Counted from the stretch's first letter, positions 1 through 7,705 are shown. The stretch is DNA of 64,000 nt from Lachnospiraceae bacterium (GCA_017518185.1 JAFWWB010000069.1:1-64000), one strand, 5' to 3'. Notes: generated by a model from the letters alone, not told the origin. A program made the numbers and translations.

Positions 1-1
1 C

Positions 2-439
2 GCATATTTCGTTACCTGCACCGGCGTGGATAAGGATGCGGACGGAAACATCACCGCCGTGCACTGCACCTACGATCCCGAGACAAAGCAGGGCAGCGGC
101 TTTGAGGGACGGAAGGTTAAAGGAACCATCCACTGGGTGGGCGCTTCCGATTCCAAAGAGTGCACCGTGCGGCTTTATGAGAACCTGGTGGATGAGGAGA
201 AGGGCGTATATGACGAGAACGGCAACGTGAACGTGAACCCCGATTCCCTGAAGGTGCTCACGGGCTGCCGCGTGGAGCCCGGCCTCATGGAGGCAAAGCC
301 CTATGAGAGCTTCCAGTTCGTGCGCCAGGGCTTCTTTACAGCCGATTACAAGGATTCAAAGCCGGGACAGCCGGTGTTCAACCGTATAGTAGGTCTTAAG
401 TCATCCTTCGTATTACCTAAGGATGGCGGAACCAACTGA
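2..439 (+). CDS. glnS: Glutaminyl-tRNA synthetase, C-terminal part
   Basis: The reading frame is open from the window edge, so this is the 3' end of a gene whose start lies upstream. The visible 145 residues match the C-terminal anticodon-binding beta-barrel of bacterial GlnRS: the segments KGTIHWVGASDS, VRLYENLV, LTGCRVEP, FQFVRQGFFTAD and FNRIVGLKSSF occur in the family's order. GlnRS charges tRNA-Gln in the cytoplasm. An in-frame GTG at 26 is internal and is not a start. The DUF2225 gene begins 18 bases after the stop with its own ribosome binding site, so the two are probably cotranscribed. A tRNA-Gln gene lies elsewhere in the window at 14.0 kb. Confidence 0.93.
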   Translation, partial: AYFVTCTGVDKDADGNITAVHCTYDPETKQGSGFEGRKVKGTIHWVGASDSKECTVRLYENLVDEEKGVYDENGNVNVNPDSLKVLTGCRVEPGLMEAKPYESFQFVRQGFFTADYKDSKPGQPVFNRIVGLKSSFVLPKDGGTN

Positions 440-457
440 ATTTAGGAGCGGACATAT

Positions 458-1324
458 ATGGGATTAATGGACGGACTTGAGGCACTGGGCCTCGGCGGCC
501 TCGGAAAGATCAAGATCTTTGAAGAGGAAAAGGAAGAAAAAAAGCCCGAGCCCGAAAAGAAGGCCGACAAGACCATACAGGAAGAGGACATACTGCTGGA
601 AAAGCAGTTTGAATGCAGCGTATGCGACCGGAAGTTCAAACAGCTTACGGTGCGGCCCAACAAGGTAAGGCCTCTGGGGCAGGACAGCATACTGCGGCCC
701 ATCTATAAGGATGTGGAGCCCATCAAGTATGACGTGATACTCTGTCCTTTCTGTGGCTATGCCGCCCTAAGCCGTTATCACGGCCCCCTGGCGAAGCCCC
801 ACAGGCAGCTGATAAAGGACAATATCTCTGCGAATTTCAGGCAGATGCCCACGGAGTGCGGCAGCACCCTGAGCTATGAAGATTCCTTCACCAGATATAA
901 GCTGGCCCTCCTCAATTCGGTGGTAAGACAGGGAAAGAACAGCGAGAAGGCCTTTATCTGCCTTAAGACAGCCTGGCTGATAAGGAGCTGGAAGGATGCG
1001 GTCAGGGAGGATTCCCTGGAAAAGAAGAAGTTTGAAAGGGATGTGGCGCCCCAGGAGAGGGAATATCTGCACAATGCCCTGGAGGGCTTTATCAAGGCCA
1101 TGGCTAATGAGCAGCCGCCCTATGCGGGCATGAATGAGATGACCCTGAACTACCTGATCGGAGCCCTGTGCGTTGAGCTGAACGAAAACCTTACGGACGG
1201 AGCGAGGGTGCTGCAGGAAGTCATAACCTCGACTTCAACCAACGCCACCGACAGGCTGAAGGACAAGTCGAGAGACCTGCTGATAGAGATCAGGAACCTT
1301 ATGAAAAAGAATAAAGAGCAATAA
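458..1324 (+). CDS. DUF2225 family protein
   Basis: A 288-residue cytoplasmic protein with two CxxC pairs (C53/C56 in CSVC and C96/C99 in CPFC), which probably bind one zinc ion, followed by an all-helical region resembling the TPR-like C-terminal half of DUF2225 proteins. Residues 20-42 are a charged Glu/Lys linker. The start has a good AGGAG ribosome binding site about 10 bases upstream. The family is common in Clostridia and its biochemical role is not established. A GC-rich hairpin follows directly after the stop, so the glnS-DUF2225 transcript probably ends here. Confidence 0.8.
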   Translation: MGLMDGLEALGLGGLGKIKIFEEEKEEKKPEPEKKADKTIQEEDILLEKQFECSVCDRKFKQLTVRPNKVRPLGQDSILRPIYKDVEPIKYDVILCPFCGYAALSRYHGPLAKPHRQLIKDNISANFRQMPTECGSTLSYEDSFTRYKLALLNSVVRQGKNSEKAFICLKTAWLIRSWKDAVREDSLEKKKFERDVAPQEREYLHNALEGFIKAMANEQPPYAGMNEMTLNYLIGALCVELNENLTDGARVLQEVITSTSTNATDRLKDKSRDLLIEIRNLMKKNKEQ

Positions 1325-1327
1325 AAA

Positions 1328-1356
1328 ACCGCGGCTTCCGGGCCGCGGTCTTCTTT
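1328..1356 (+). terminator. Intrinsic terminator after DUF2225 gene
   Basis: A perfect 8-bp stem ACCGCGGC / GCCGCGGT (1328-1335 with 1342-1349) has a six-base loop and is followed by a T-rich tract. It lies 4 bases after the stop codon. Confidence 0.85.
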
Positions 1357-1374
1357 TATCCGTGATCTGCGGGA

Positions 1375-1818
1375 TCAGCCGTTATCGTCATCAAAGAAGC
1401 TCTCTGATGTATCGGCGGCTTCTTCAACCTTATCCGGATCCGAGCTCTCCTCATCTGCCTTTTCTCCGGCGCTTTCCTCATCCTTTACCACTTCAACGTC
1501 GCCCTCTTCCTCTGCGGGCTTATCGGCAACGGCCTCCTGGATCTTCTTGCTGACTTCCTTGCCAACTTCCAGGGCAACGTCCTTAGCCTTGACGGCAGCA
1601 TCCTTTGCCTTATCAAGGGCGCCGCTCATGAATTCCTTTGCGGAGTCGAGATCCACATAGCTGCGGCTCTTTTTCACATCGTCACAGTTGTCCAGATCCT
1701 CGAAATCGTCCACGTCCGCAAACTGCCTGTCTTTAGTCTGAAGATAATGGTATACCCCTGCTGCGGCAGCGCCTGCAGCTATACCAAGTAACAGAAACCC
1801 GCCAAACTTCTTTGCCAT
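1375..1818 (-). CDS. Small membrane-anchored acidic protein (unknown function)
   Basis: A 147-residue protein with an N-terminal Gly/Ala-rich hydrophobic segment (residues 6-25) that looks like a single membrane anchor. It is followed by a charged region with an amphipathic helix rich in Ala, Lys and Val (residues 60-95) and a very acidic C-terminal tail. The layout recalls YtxH-like stress proteins, but no clear family motif is present, so function is left open. The ribosome binding site GGAAGGAG lies about 8 bases upstream of the ATG. It is transcribed divergently from the TetR gene across 144 bp and convergently with the DUF2225 gene. Confidence 0.7.
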   Translation of the reverse strand: MAKKFGGFLLLGIAAGAAAAGVYHYLQTKDRQFADVDDFEDLDNCDDVKKSRSYVDLDSAKEFMSGALDKAKDAAVKAKDVALEVGKEVSKKIQEAVADKPAEEEGDVEVVKDEESAGEKADEESSDPDKVEEAADTSESFFDDDNG

Positions 1819-1921
1819 AAGTCATTGCTCCTTCCCATCATCGTATTTTGTCGCTCACGACACAGACTATTCTAATATAAAAGACTAAAAAAGAAAAGAT
1901 ATATTTCAAAAAAAGAAAAAA

Positions 1922-1932
1922 TATGATATCAT
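1922..1932 (+). promoter_or_regulatory. Palindrome overlapping the -10 of the TetR gene
   Basis: The perfect 10-bp palindrome ATGATATCAT (1923-1932) overlaps a -10-like TATGAT (1922-1927). The flanks are A/T-rich and no good -35 is visible. Position and symmetry would suit an autoregulatory TetR operator, but 10 bp is short for that family, so this is an inference. Confidence 0.35.
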
Positions 1933-1962
1933 GAACAGCGCATTTGTTTTTATGGTGGAGAC

Positions 1963-2559
1963 ATGAACGAAAAATTTTATTCACTGAAAAAAGAAAAGCA
2001 GGACAGGATGATAAACGGGGCGATGCAGATCTTCGCCCAGTACGGCTACAGGCATTCCTCCACTGACGAGATGGTGCGTGTCAGCGGCGTCAGCAAGGGA
2101 CTGTGGTTCCATTATTTCGAGAATAAGCCGGGCCTGTATTCCTTTATAACCAGCTACGGCCTGAAATACGCCATGCTGGAGCTCTCCATGCGCTCGGTGC
2201 GGCAGGGTACCGATTATTTTGAGCTCAGATACGAGGTTGAGGAATGCAAGATGCGCATGCTGGACAAATATCCCTATCTTCCCCTGTTTCTCGGCAGCGT
2301 CATGAGGGAAGAGGACGAGGATGTGGAGGAGCTCATCAGGGAGCCCAGGCAGAAGTATGCGGAGCAGCTTTCCTCGCTTATGATGCAGGCTGATTACGGG
2401 GCTCTCAGGGCAAAAGAGGATTATCTGCTGCTCATAGACATGGTGGATTACACCATTGAGGCGCTGCTGACGGATGCATACAGGAGCAGGAGCTTTTCAC
2501 CCGAAAGGTATCTCATGGAGGTCCGCAAGCATCTGGACGCCATGAAAAAATTACTTTAA
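1963..2559 (+). CDS. TetR/AcrR family transcriptional regulator
   Basis: A 198-residue protein with a TetR-type helix-turn-helix at residues 15-60: the pattern MINGAMQIFAQYGYRHSSTDEMV followed by SGVSKGLWFHYFENK in the recognition-helix region is characteristic. The C-terminal ligand-binding helices are divergent, as is usual for the family, so the inducer cannot be predicted. The start ATG follows a GGTGGAG ribosome binding site. The gene lies between a divergent membrane-anchored protein and hom. A separate promoter sits before hom, so this regulator need not control the amino-acid genes. Confidence 0.88.
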   Translation: MNEKFYSLKKEKQDRMINGAMQIFAQYGYRHSSTDEMVRVSGVSKGLWFHYFENKPGLYSFITSYGLKYAMLELSMRSVRQGTDYFELRYEVEECKMRMLDKYPYLPLFLGSVMREEDEDVEELIREPRQKYAEQLSSLMMQADYGALRAKEDYLLLIDMVDYTIEALLTDAYRSRSFSPERYLMEVRKHLDAMKKLL

Positions 2560-2563
2560 AGGC

Positions 2564-2592
2564 TTGCCTGAGGGCGGCATATGTGTTAAAAT
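2564..2592 (+). promoter_or_regulatory. Promoter for hom-lysC
   Basis: TTGCCT (2564-2569), a 17-bp spacer and TAAAAT (2587-2592) form a sigma-A-type promoter. The predicted start lies about 35 bases ahead of the hom ATG. Confidence 0.6.
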
Positions 2593-2634
2593 TTTCGAGT
2601 TTTGTAAATCATTTAATTAAGGAGACATACCGGC

Positions 2635-3888
2635 ATGGCAGCTATAGCGGTTTTGGGATACGGAACGGTGGGCAGCGGAGTCGTGGAGGTGATAGGCGAA
2701 AACAGTGAGCTTATCGCCGGCAGGGGCTGCTCCCTGGAAGTAAAGTACATACTGGATCTCCGCGATTTCCCCGGGGATAAGTATGAGTCTTTGGTTACCC
2801 ACGATGCGGAAGTGATCTTTGCGGATCCGGAGATAAAGGTGATCTGCGAGACCATGGGAGGCACCGGGGCTGCCTATGCCTTTACGAAGAGGGCTCTTGA
2901 GGCCGGCATCAGCGTATGCACCTCCAATAAGGAGCTGGTGGAGAAGCACGGCGCCGAGCTTTCGGCAATAGCCGCCGGGCACAGCTGCAGCTATCTCTTT
3001 GAGGCCAGCGTGGGAGGCGGCATCCCGCTTATCCGCACCATAAGGACCGGTCTGGTGGCCGAGAACATAAAAAGTATCTACGGTATCTTAAACGGTACCA
3101 CCAATTATATACTGTACCGCATGGAGGAGCAGGGCCTTGATTTCGCGGCTGCTCTTAAGGAGGCCCAGGAGATGGGCTATGCCGAGAAGGATCCCACCGC
3201 TGATATCGAGGGCCATGATCCCTGCAGGAAGATTGCAATACTGGCATCTCTTGTATGCGGCAAAAAAGTGGATTACAGCGATATCCCCATGGAGGGATTG
3301 AGCGATGTGAGCCTCATGGATCTGGCCTATGCCAGGAGCCTGGGAGGCACGATAAAGCTCATCGCGATGTGCGACTTTGAGGGAGGAAAGCCCAGGGCCA
3401 TAGTGAGCCCCAGGGTGATACTGGCGGACAATCCGCTCAAGAGCGTAAACGATGTATTCAACGCGGCGCTGATAGATTCCGATATGCTGGGACTGTCCAT
3501 GTATTACGGAAAGGGCGCAGGAAAGCTGGCTACCGCCTCTGCGGTGGTGGCTGACGCGGTGGAATGCGCATCCACCATAGGAAAGACCGTGAAGTGCGGA
3601 TGGACTGAAGAGAAGGCGGAGCCCGGCGATCCCGGAGAGCTGAAGGGGCAGTTCCTGGTAAGGATAAAGAGGAGCGCTCTTAAGGAAGCTGAAAGCCGTT
3701 TCGGGGCAGCGGGGAAGATCTGCTTTGAAAAGGGCGAGGCGTTTGAAAAGTATCCCGTGCTGAAGGGAGTGCTGGCTGAGGATGCCTTTGATGATGAGAT
3801 GGCGCTCGTAACTCCTGAGATGAGCGGAAATGAATTTACGGATAAAGCCGCAGGGCTTGAAGGTATTATCAAATCTATCCGGTTGTAA
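2635..3888 (+). CDS. hom: Homoserine dehydrogenase
   Basis: This 417-residue enzyme reduces aspartate semialdehyde to homoserine, the branch point to threonine and methionine. The N-terminal Rossmann fold opens with AVLGYGTVGSGV. The catalytic core shows the family signatures SNKELVEKHG, ASVGGGIPLIRT, GILNGTTNYIL and ADIEGHDPCRK, the last containing the catalytic Asp/Lys region. The C-terminal 90 residues are a divergent regulatory region in the usual ACT position. An AAGGAG ribosome binding site precedes the ATG. lysC follows after 15 bases, giving a two-gene aspartate-pathway operon; thrB and thrC are not in the window. Confidence 0.95.
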   Translation: MAAIAVLGYGTVGSGVVEVIGENSELIAGRGCSLEVKYILDLRDFPGDKYESLVTHDAEVIFADPEIKVICETMGGTGAAYAFTKRALEAGISVCTSNKELVEKHGAELSAIAAGHSCSYLFEASVGGGIPLIRTIRTGLVAENIKSIYGILNGTTNYILYRMEEQGLDFAAALKEAQEMGYAEKDPTADIEGHDPCRKIAILASLVCGKKVDYSDIPMEGLSDVSLMDLAYARSLGGTIKLIAMCDFEGGKPRAIVSPRVILADNPLKSVNDVFNAALIDSDMLGLSMYYGKGAGKLATASAVVADAVECASTIGKTVKCGWTEEKAEPGDPGELKGQFLVRIKRSALKEAESRFGAAGKICFEKGEAFEKYPVLKGVLAEDAFDDEMALVTPEMSGNEFTDKAAGLEGIIKSIRL

Positions 3889-3903
3889 AAAAGGGAGGAA
3901 GTT

Positions 3904-5112
3904 ATGCTGATAGTCAAGAAATTCGGAGGCACCTCCGTGGCCAACAAGGAGAGGATACTCAACGTGGCCAGACGCTGTGCCGACGAGTACCAGAAGGGAA
4001 ATGACGTGGTGGTGGTGCTTTCCGCCATGGGAAAGATGACGGACGAGCTCATTGACATGGCGAAGAACATCAATCCCAATCCCTCCAAGAGGGAGATGGA
4101 TATGCTGCTCACCACGGGAGAACAGACCAGTGTGGCCCTTGCCGCAATGGCATTTGCGACGCTGAAGGTACCCGCGATCTCACTGAACGCATTCCAGGTG
4201 GCAATGCATACCACCTCGAATTATTCCAATGCAAGGCTTAAGAGGATAGATACCGAGCGTATCCGTCATGAGCTGGATCAGAGAAAGATAGTTATAGTCA
4301 CCGGCTTCCAGGGTATAAACAAGTACGGTGATTACACCACCCTCGGAAGAGGCGGCTCCGATACCACCGCGGTGGCTCTGGCTGCAGCGCTGAAGGCGGA
4401 TGCCTGTGAGATCTATACCGATGTGGACGGCGTCTACACCGCAGATCCCAGAGTGGTTAAGAAGGCAAGAAAACTGAGCGAGATCACCTATGACGAGATG
4501 CTGGATCTGGCAACCCTCGGCGCGGGCGTGCTGCATAACCGCTCTGTGGAGCTTGCAAAGAAATACGGTGTTCAGCTGGTGGTCAGATCCAGCCTTACTA
4601 ATGAAGAGGGAACAGTTGTTAAGGAGGAAGTAAAAGTGGAGAGAATGTTAGTCAGCGGTGTGGCATCGGATAAGAACTGCGCAAAGATATCGGTTGTGGG
4701 TCTGAGCGATAAGCCCGGCTCCGCATTCCGCCTGTTTGATGCACTGGCGCAGGCAAATATCAATGTGGATATGATACTTCAGTCCGTAGGCAGGGACAAT
4801 ACCCAGGATATCGCCTTCACCGTTACCGGTGATTACGCGGATGATGCGATAAAGGTCATCGAGGACAACCAGGCAAGGCTCAAGTACCAGAAGCTGGAGT
4901 GCGAGAAGGGCGTTGCAAAGGTATCCGTTGTGGGCGCCGGAATGATGAGCAATCCCGGTGTGACAGCAAAGATGTTCGAGTGCCTCTACAACTCCAACAT
5001 AAACATAAAGATGATCTCCACCTCCGAGATAAGGGTCACCGTGCTGATCGACGAGAAGGAAGTGGAAAAGGCTATGAACGCCGCTCACGATATCTTCGGA
5101 CTGGAAGAGTAA
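3904..5112 (+). CDS. lysC: Aspartate kinase
   Basis: A 402-residue monofunctional aspartokinase that phosphorylates aspartate, the first step to Lys, Thr and Met. The N-terminal kinase domain starts with the hallmark VKKFGGTSVAN and contains TLGRGGSDTTAVALA and the DVDGVYTADPR motif. Two ACT domains follow from about residue 250 and are the expected site of feedback control. The length matches the Bacillus-type enzymes. An internal Shine-Dalgarno and start codon near codon 245 suggest that a separate C-terminal beta subunit is also made (see separate entry). GGGAGG precedes the start, and a strong terminator follows 30 bases after the stop. Confidence 0.96.
   Translation: MLIVKKFGGTSVANKERILNVARRCADEYQKGNDVVVVLSAMGKMTDELIDMAKNINPNPSKREMDMLLTTGEQTSVALAAMAFATLKVPAISLNAFQVAMHTTSNYSNARLKRIDTERIRHELDQRKIVIVTGFQGINKYGDYTTLGRGGSDTTAVALAAALKADACEIYTDVDGVYTADPRVVKKARKLSEITYDEMLDLATLGAGVLHNRSVELAKKYGVQLVVRSSLTNEEGTVVKEEVKVERMLVSGVASDKNCAKISVVGLSDKPGSAFRLFDALAQANINVDMILQSVGRDNTQDIAFTVTGDYADDAIKVIEDNQARLKYQKLECEKGVAKVSVVGAGMMSNPGVTAKMFECLYNSNINIKMISTSEIRVTVLIDEKEVEKAMNAAHDIFGLEE
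4622..4647 (+). promoter_or_regulatory. Internal ribosome binding site and start for an aspartokinase beta subunit
   Basis: AGGAGG (4622-4627) lies 8 bases before an in-frame GTG at 4636 (codon 245) and 17 bases before an in-frame ATG at 4645 (codon 248). Initiation here would give a 155-158-residue protein of only the ACT region. In Bacillus subtilis aspartokinase II the beta subunit is translated from an internal start at nearly the same codon. Use of this site here is inferred. Confidence 0.6.
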
Positions 5113-5142
5113 GAGCGGATCAGCATATAAAAAAGAGATCTG

Positions 5143-5178
5143 AAAAGGCTGCAAGCCCCCGCGGATGCGGCCTTTTTT
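5143..5178 (+). terminator. Intrinsic terminator after lysC
   Basis: AAAAGGCTGC (5143-5152) pairs with GCGGCCTTTT (5167-5176) with one G-T pair, followed by a run of six T residues (5173-5178). Confidence 0.8.
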
Positions 5179-5228
5179 ACTGCATTTTACAACTGGATAA
5201 ATTTTTTGAAAAAATTTTCAAAAAAGTA

Positions 5229-5256
5229 TTGACAATTAAAATATTTGTGGTAAGAT
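5229..5256 (+). promoter_or_regulatory. Promoter of candidate structured RNA
   Basis: A perfect -35 TTGACA (5229-5234) stands 16 bp from TAAGAT (5251-5256). Transcription would start near 5263, with no open reading frame of normal size following before the terminator at 5632-5680. Confidence 0.65.
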
Positions 5257-5262
5257 AAGCAC

Positions 5263-5680
5263 ATAACAACAAGATAACAACTTGTTGATCACATAAAAGA
5301 GATGGAGGTAAGGTCCACCTAAGCATTAAGTAAAGTACCTCAGGATGAGCTGAAGGAGCAGGGCAGGAAATTCCAATGATTGATCATAGAACCTGCAGAG
5401 AGCTTACGGAAGGTACAGGGAATCAGTAAAGCCACTTGTTTAAGGTTCATCAAAGGAGAGAGCAGCGAGGAAAATATTACAACCGCTGCAGCAGATGTGC
5501 AAAGATGGAGGATGACAGGAAGGCGGAACTGACAGGAGTACAAGTGAATAAGGTATAGTCCGCATGGAGAACATGGGAACGGACGAAGACTAATCCAAGG
5601 AGGTATGGTCCATTGGACAGTGAGTCAAAGTGAGAGCCCTTGCAGTAGGTGATCAGAACTGCAAGGGCTCTCCACTTTTG
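5263..5680 (+). ncRNA. Candidate structured non-coding RNA, about 420 nt, unrecognised
   Basis: This part of the 714-bp gap between lysC and the next gene holds no credible protein gene. It has its own promoter and a strong terminator. Several inverted repeats occur in hairpin order: CAACAAG/CTTGTTG (5267-5273 with 5281-5287); GTACCT/AGGTAC (5335-5340 with 5411-5416) enclosing AGCT/AGCT (5348-5351 with 5401-5404) and GCAGG/CCTGC (5363-5367 with 5392-5396); GCAGCG/CGCTGC (5462-5467 with 5484-5489); GTCCG/CGGAC (5558-5562 with 5580-5584); GTCC/GGAC (5608-5611 with 5615-5618). It lacks the signature sequences of RNase P RNA, tmRNA and SRP RNA as I know them, and is long for 6S RNA. Identity and function are unknown. 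A decayed gene is the main alternative. Confidence 0.55.
5632..5680 (+). terminator. Very strong terminator of the candidate RNA
   Basis: A perfect 15-bp stem (5632-5646 with 5658-5672) with an 11-base loop is extended outward, past one bulged C, by AAAGTG/CACTTT. It ends in TTTT. This is the strongest hairpin noticed in the window. Confidence 0.85.
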
Positions 5681-5729
5681 TGCGCACATTGCGGAGCGGA
5701 AGGCTTCAGCAGTCTTTGGAGTATTTCCC

Positions 5730-5758
5730 TTGCATCCCGGTGAAAAAAGTGATATGAT
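5730..5758 (+). promoter_or_regulatory. Promoter of the GH3-like gene
   Basis: TTGCAT (5730-5735), a 17-bp spacer and TATGAT (5753-5758) lie about 70 bases ahead of the ATG at 5827. Confidence 0.55.
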
Positions 5759-5826
5759 AGCGGACGGGTTTAGGTTTACATAAGGTGACTATCTGAGGCT
5801 ACGGCCTTCCGGGAGGAAATAGAGAT

Positions 5827-7173
5827 ATGGCAAAGAAGGAAAAAGATCCCCGCAGGGAATACAGGCGCAGGCGCAGGATAAGAAACCAGCTGCTTGCATG
5901 GCTGGTGCTGATCGTGCTCCTTGCGGGCCTGGGCGCAGGCGCATATTACGCCACGGACTATCTGATGAAGCATCCGAAGAAGACGACTGCGGAACCTGTC
6001 AGCAGCGATAATGCGGATACGGAGCCGACTCCGGAGGAGAGCATCAGCGGAGGTACCATAGGGACCCCGGAGAATGTGGATGAACTGCTGGAGGAGCCGG
6101 AACCTACTGAAGCGGAGCCTGAGACCGATCCGGCCGTTATGTCCCTTATCGAGGACATGACAGTGGAGCAGAAGGTGGACGCGCTTTTTATCGTGTCCCC
6201 CGAGGCTATAACCAACGTGGACAGGGCTACCAGGGCCGGGGATGCCACAAAGAGCGGGCTTGAGCAGTATGCCGTGGGCGGCGTGCTCTATTCCGCAGGC
6301 AATATCGATAACGGCGACCAGTTCAAGGAAATGGTCAGCGCCACCAAGGAGATCTACAAGGAGATCTATAACAGAAAACTTCTTACCTTTGTGTATGAAG
6401 ACTGCGGCAATATGACCCTTGCCGGAAAGATAAACGGGCTGGAGGGGCTTCCTGCGGCTTCTGAGCTTGCAGCAGGCAGCGAGACCGATGTGAAGACCGC
6501 TTATGCAGCCGTAGGAGCCTATCTTAAGGGCTACGACATTGACGGAGATCTGGCGCCTCTTGCCGCCGTGCTCACCGATGAGAACGGCTACCTTAAGGAC
6601 CGCGCTTTTTCATCGGATGCGGCTACGGCAGCGGTGATGACCGGGGCGGCAGTGGAAGGTCTTAACGGCGGCGGCGTCATAAGCTGCCTTAATGCATTCC
6701 CCGGAGAGGGAAGCTTAAGCACCGATCCGGAAAAGGGAGCGGCTTCCACGGATCGGAGCCTAGATGACATGAGGAGCAGCGAATTCCTTCCTTTTTCCGC
6801 AGGCATAGAAGCCGGGGCGGATATGGTGATGGTGAGCAATATGAGCGCACAGAATGCCGCGGGTAACGGCGATTCCTGTATAATGAGCGAGAAGCTCATA
6901 AAGGAAGTGCTGAGGGAGGAGCTGGGCTTTAAGGGAGTCATCGTTACGGCGCCCCTTGAGCAGGCCGGGATGAGCGAGAGCGGAAAGACCGGCAATGCCG
7001 TGCTGAGATCCTTCAGGGCCGGAGCGGATATGTTCATCATAAGGAGCCATGACGATCTTAACGCCGCCAGACAGGTACTGACCGATGCCGTCGCAGACGG
7101 AACGATCAGCGAAGAAGCCCTGGATGAGGCCCTTATACGCATATATACCATGCGCCTGAACAAAAGTCTGTAA
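5827..7173 (+). CDS. Membrane-anchored GH3-like protein, probably catalytically inactive
   Basis: A 448-residue protein with a basic N-terminus, one membrane segment (about residues 21-43), an acidic Pro/Glu-rich linker (55-100) and a glycoside hydrolase family 3 N-terminal-type domain (105-448) outside the cell. The fold signatures MTVEQKVDALFI, GGVLYSAGNI, ELGFKGVIVT and AGADMFII are recognisable. The catalytic features are not: the nucleophile Asp expected after GFKGVIVT is Ala375, and the substrate-binding KH(F)PG motif reads NAFPGEG (residues 289-295) with no following Asp-His pair. In known members such as NagZ this fold cleaves beta-N-acetylglucosaminides. Here a binding or structural role is more likely. 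GGGAGG precedes the start. Confidence 0.8.
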   Translation: MAKKEKDPRREYRRRRRIRNQLLAWLVLIVLLAGLGAGAYYATDYLMKHPKKTTAEPVSSDNADTEPTPEESISGGTIGTPENVDELLEEPEPTEAEPETDPAVMSLIEDMTVEQKVDALFIVSPEAITNVDRATRAGDATKSGLEQYAVGGVLYSAGNIDNGDQFKEMVSATKEIYKEIYNRKLLTFVYEDCGNMTLAGKINGLEGLPAASELAAGSETDVKTAYAAVGAYLKGYDIDGDLAPLAAVLTDENGYLKDRAFSSDAATAAVMTGAAVEGLNGGGVISCLNAFPGEGSLSTDPEKGAASTDRSLDDMRSSEFLPFSAGIEAGADMVMVSNMSAQNAAGNGDSCIMSEKLIKEVLREELGFKGVIVTAPLEQAGMSESGKTGNAVLRSFRAGADMFIIRSHDDLNAARQVLTDAVADGTISEEALDEALIRIYTMRLNKSL

Positions 7174-7199
7174 GAAAGATAAAAAAGTGAAAAAAGTTC

Positions 7200-7228
7200 T
7201 TGACTTTTCCGAAAGGCTGATGTACAAT
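7200..7228 (+). promoter_or_regulatory. Promoter of tRNA-Gly
   Basis: TTGACT (7200-7205), a 17-bp spacer and TACAAT (7223-7228) lie 30 bases before the mature tRNA. Confidence 0.75.
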
Positions 7229-7258
7229 TCTTTTTGTCCCGTGCGGGAGATGAAAGAT

Positions 7259-7331
7259 GCGATAGTGGTGCAGTTGGTAGCACACGACCTTGCCAAGGTT
7301 GAGCTCGCGGGTTCGAGTCCCGTCTATCGCT
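7259..7331 (+). tRNA. tRNA-Gly (anticodon GCC)
   Basis: A full cloverleaf can be drawn: acceptor GCGATAG/CTATCGC (7259-7265 with 7324-7330), anticodon loop TTGCCAA giving GCC, and T-loop GTTCGAGTC. The CCA end is not encoded. Confidence 0.95.
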
Positions 7332-7337
7332 TAAAAG

Positions 7338-7363
7338 AATGCTGAGGCTTTCAGCATTTTTTT
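7338..7363 (+). terminator. Terminator of tRNA-Gly
   Basis: AATGCTGA/TCAGCATT (7338-7345 with 7351-7358) with a five-base loop is followed by seven T residues. Confidence 0.85.
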
Positions 7364-7447
7364 ATTCACGTCATACAGAGAAGGTTGGGGTCACATTTTT
7401 TAGCTGCTTAAGGGATTGGGGGAATAATCAGCAAAGGATGTGATCAT

Positions 7448-7690
7448 ATGATCAGAAAGACCGTAACATTACAGAAGGATTACGGGGCTGATATAATACC
7501 CTGGCTGGTACAGTCTGCATGCCACTATGACTGCTCCCTCAGGATAGAGTCCCAGGAAAAGAGCATCAACATGAAGAGTATCATGGGAATGACGATACTC
7601 CGGCTTCAGCAGGGAAGCAGTTTCGACCTTATCGCGGAGGGCAGCGACGAAACAAAAGCTGCGGACGAGATAGCGGCCTGTTTTGAGTAA
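7448..7690 (+). CDS. HPr-like protein lacking the phosphorylatable His (Crh-like)
   Basis: An 80-residue protein with the size and pattern of the PTS phosphocarrier HPr. The regulatory Ser-46 region is intact (KSIMGMTIL, residues 43-51) and the C-terminal IAEGSDETKAADEI matches the family. The active-site loop is not conserved: where HPr has GLHARPA this protein reads DYGADIIP, so no His is available to take phosphate from enzyme I. Bacillus Crh likewise lacks His-15 but keeps Ser-46 and acts with CcpA in catabolite repression. A signalling rather than transport role is therefore inferred. The gene stands alone between the tRNA-Gly and its own terminator. Confidence 0.8.
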   Translation: MIRKTVTLQKDYGADIIPWLVQSACHYDCSLRIESQEKSINMKSIMGMTILRLQQGSSFDLIAEGSDETKAADEIAACFE

Positions 7691-7705
7691 AACACATGAT
7701 TTTGT

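Noticed and set aside
5376..5520. Helix-turn-helix-like peptide in one frame of the candidate RNA region
   Set aside because: The segment resembling ISKATCLRFIKG has stops on both sides, no start codon with a ribosome binding site and no typical codon use. Chance similarity is more likely.
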